Assembly (NCBI GenBank): GCA_030592655.1
Contig: JAUVIQ010000160.1
Coordinates: 1 to 7,413, forward strand
Origin: Planctomycetales bacterium
GTDB taxonomy: Bacteria; Planctomycetota; Phycisphaerae; SM23-33
Length of the DNA stretch: 7,413 nt
Direction: 5' to 3'
The notes beneath the pieces are model-generated. The model was given only the letters and a program-made list of their open reading frames with translations, was not told the DNA's origin and did not search any database. Each line of letters opens with the position of its first letter. Positions within the stretch are counted from its first letter, which is position 1. A program made the position numbers and the translations under genes. Shown here in pieces: positions 6,163 through 7,413 of the stretch.

Positions 6163-6189
6163 ATGCTGACCCGAGGGATAAGAGTATGA
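6163..6189 (+). other. Possible eight-codon leader ORF coupled to the second pilin
   Basis: ATG at 6163 has AGGAAG (6151-6156) 6 bases upstream and encodes MLTRGIRV. Its TGA overlaps the ATG of the following pilin gene as ATGA. It may be chance in a 51-base gap; if translated it would feed ribosomes to the pilin start. Confidence 0.25.
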
Positions 6190-6383
6190 AAGGATTGTGG
6201 AAAATGGCGAAGCGGCTTCATTCGGACCAGCGCGGAGCCGAGGGTCTGGAAAAACTGCTCATCATCGCAGCGGTCGTGCTACCACTGCTGGGGTTGTTGA
6301 TTTGGTTCTCTAAGGACATTATGAATTGGGTCAGAGAACTGTATGACGAGATCAAAACCGGCGCTCCGGAAGTGGAAACCTGA
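6186..6383 (+). CDS. Flp-like prepilin, GAEGLEK type
   Basis: The 65-residue product has a basic leader (MKGLWKMAKRLHSDQRG, 17 residues), then AEGLEK and a hydrophobic segment LLIIAAVVLPLLGLLIWF. An amphipathic helix with DIMNWVRELYDEIKTG follows. Gly17 with Glu22 fits G/XXXXE, giving a mature protein of about 48 residues, in the normal size range of Flp pilins. The residue after Glu is Lys instead of the Tyr of canonical Flp. GAGGG at 6173-6177 lies 8 bases before the ATG. It is probably the major pilin or one of two pilin subunits, processed by the peptidase encoded next and assembled by the ATPase two genes upstream. Confidence 0.78.
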   Translation: MKGLWKMAKRLHSDQRGAEGLEKLLIIAAVVLPLLGLLIWFSKDIMNWVRELYDEIKTGAPEVET

Positions 6384-6400
6384 TCCGACGACACTAGACC

Positions 6401-7003
6401 ATGCTGTTGGAGATTATTCCGCATATTGAGTCTTATTGGTCGTCGGCGGTGATTGCTGCGCTGGTTGTAACGGCGGCTGTTGTTGATCTGCGCCGCGGGA
6501 AGGTTCCGAACTGGCTGACGTACCCAGCCATATTGCTCGGTCTTTTCGGGCACGCCGTCGTCGGTTACGCCTCCGGCGAGGTGTTTTCAGGCGGTGCCGA
6601 GCAGATGGGACTGGCTGGAGCATTAAAAGGCTTCGCCATGGGTTTTTTCCCGCTGCTTCTGTGCTGGATGGCTGGTGGTATCGGCGGCGGAGATGCGAAA
6701 TTAATGGGCGCTGTCGGCGCGTTGGGCGGGTGGAAGCTCGCCTTGGGTGCGATGTTGTTCGGATTTGTAATCGCCGGCCTGATGGCTGTGATTGTTATGA
6801 TTCGCAAGCGGATCGTTCGCCGAACTGTGCGGAGGGTCTGGCATACTGTTGTATTGCTGATTATACCGGGCGCGAAACCGGTCGATCCGACAGGTCCTGA
6901 CAGCCCGACGGTCCCCCTCGCCGTGGCATTATGCCTTGGGACCTTCGTTGCGATGCTCGAACAGGTTATCGAGCCGGTCATCCGGTCGATCCTCGGTCTT
7001 TAA
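6401..7003 (+). CDS. cpaA: Prepilin peptidase, CpaA/TadV family (A24)
   Basis: This 200-residue inner-membrane aspartic protease cleaves the leader of Flp prepilins and TadE/F pseudopilins. The two catalytic aspartates are visible: D29 in VVDLRRGKVPNWLTYP and D98 in the GxGD motif GGIGGGDAKLMG. Hydrophobic helices lie at about 13-29, 40-56, 76-92, 101-133 and 172-190. The late PTVPLAVALCLGTF segment is typical of the family. It lacks the large N-terminal methylase-type domain of PilD, as expected for the Tad type. The start is the first ATG after an in-frame TAG at 6395. No Shine-Dalgarno sequence is seen in the 17-base gap after the pilin stop, so translation probably depends on reinitiation. 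A basic loop at about 134-147 (RIRKR-like) separates the last helices. Confidence 0.93.
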   Translation: MLLEIIPHIESYWSSAVIAALVVTAAVVDLRRGKVPNWLTYPAILLGLFGHAVVGYASGEVFSGGAEQMGLAGALKGFAMGFFPLLLCWMAGGIGGGDAKLMGAVGALGGWKLALGAMLFGFVIAGLMAVIVMIRKRIVRRTVRRVWHTVVLLIIPGAKPVDPTGPDSPTVPLAVALCLGTFVAMLEQVIEPVIRSILGL

Positions 7004-7010
7004 TTTTGTG

Positions 7011-7029
7011 CGTCGTCGTACCGACGACG
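7011..7029 (+). other. Perfect 8-bp hairpin between peptidase and TadE-like gene
   Basis: CGTCGTCG (7011-7018) and CGACGACG (7022-7029) pair fully around a 3-base loop, 8 bases after the peptidase stop. No T-tract follows, so it is more likely an mRNA-stability or processing hairpin inside the operon than a terminator. Confidence 0.5.
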
Positions 7030-7051
7030 GCTAAACGAACAGGTGCGCTTG

Positions 7052-7413
7052 ATGCGACAGAAGCAACAAGAACGGACAGTGAAACTATCAGTTTCCGCGA
7101 CGGTGATATGCGTTGCGGTGGTTCTGGTCTGCGCCGCTTGGTTTATCGCCTCGCTCAACAGCGGATGGGTTGGGCGGTGCTTCCGAAGCCGGATGTCGCT
7201 CTACGCCGGCGCGGTCGCGTTGGTTTGCCTGATGGGCTTGTACATTCTGGTCGGCGTGGCTTGGCGTTTGGGGCGGATGCAGCGAAAAAACAGAGCCCGT
7301 TCCAACCAAGCCGGTACGGCCGCTATCGAATTCGCGCTGCTGTTTCCTTTTGCCCTGATGATTATACTGGCGATGATCCAGTCGATGCTGCTGGTGGCGG
7401 GGAACCTGGCTGT
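7052..7413 (+). CDS. TadE-like pseudopilin with N-terminal membrane extension (cut by window edge)
   Basis: The first 120 codons are present and the gene runs off the right edge. Residues 86-99 read QAGTAAIEFALLFP, the classic TadE motif with Gly88 as the predicted cleavage point and Glu93 at +5, followed by a hydrophobic stretch to about 116. Unusually, two further membrane segments come first (about 14-34 and 49-70), ending in a basic stretch (RMQRKNRAR), where most TadE proteins have only a short leader. TadE is a minor pseudopilin needed for Tad pilus assembly and is processed by the CpaA/TadV peptidase encoded just upstream. The ATG at 7052 has AGG at 7041-7043; GTG 7043 and TTG 7049 are in-frame alternatives. 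A start nearer the motif would remove the extension, but the intervening codons read as good protein. Confidence 0.8.
   Translation, partial: MRQKQQERTVKLSVSATVICVAVVLVCAAWFIASLNSGWVGRCFRSRMSLYAGAVALVCLMGLYILVGVAWRLGRMQRKNRARSNQAGTAAIEFALLFPFALMIILAMIQSMLLVAGNLA

Overview
The window looks like a chromosomal segment of a free-living Gram-negative-type bacterium of intermediate GC. My best guess is a planctomycete of the Phycisphaerae/Sedimentisphaerales kind. That rests on three impressions: a Tad pilus locus with very small pilin-like genes, a lipoprotein/anchored-helical-protein gene pair, and intergenic spacers full of short repeated words. It is an inference from gene content and style, not from a marker gene.

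Layout. The left third reads leftwards. A lipoprotein gene (1056-1565) is translationally coupled by a 4-base overlap to a membrane-anchored TPR-like protein (328-1059). After an 87-base gap with a plausible promoter comes the first 80 codons of a corrinoid-binding methyltransferase protein (1-240, cut by the window edge). Bases 1566-2091 form a divergent spacer dominated by a long imperfect inverted repeat built from GGGATTAC-type words and purine tracts. recQ (2092-4278) then reads rightwards and encodes a 728-residue RecQ helicase with RQC, HRDC and an added C-terminal helix-turn-helix domain.

Bases 4279-4854 hold no protein gene. They contain a six-unit heptamer array, a leftward tRNA-Ser(CGA), a 31-base inverted pair made of a second heptamer, and a candidate promoter with a palindrome.

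The right third (4855-7413) is the start of a Tad/Flp pilus operon reading rightwards: the CpaF/TadA secretion ATPase, two very short prepilin-like proteins, a CpaA/TadV prepilin peptidase, and a TadE-like pseudopilin cut by the window edge. In the known Tad pathway the peptidase cleaves pilins and pseudopilins after the Gly of a G/XXXXE motif, and the ATPase powers their assembly. Substrates, processing enzyme and motor are all encoded here; the platform proteins (TadB/TadC), secretin and CpaB are not in view and probably lie further downstream or elsewhere.

The most unusual material is the set of three different short-word repeat elements confined to non-coding spacers, and the departures of the pilin-like proteins from the canonical Flp motif. 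I see no evidence for a wholly new system.
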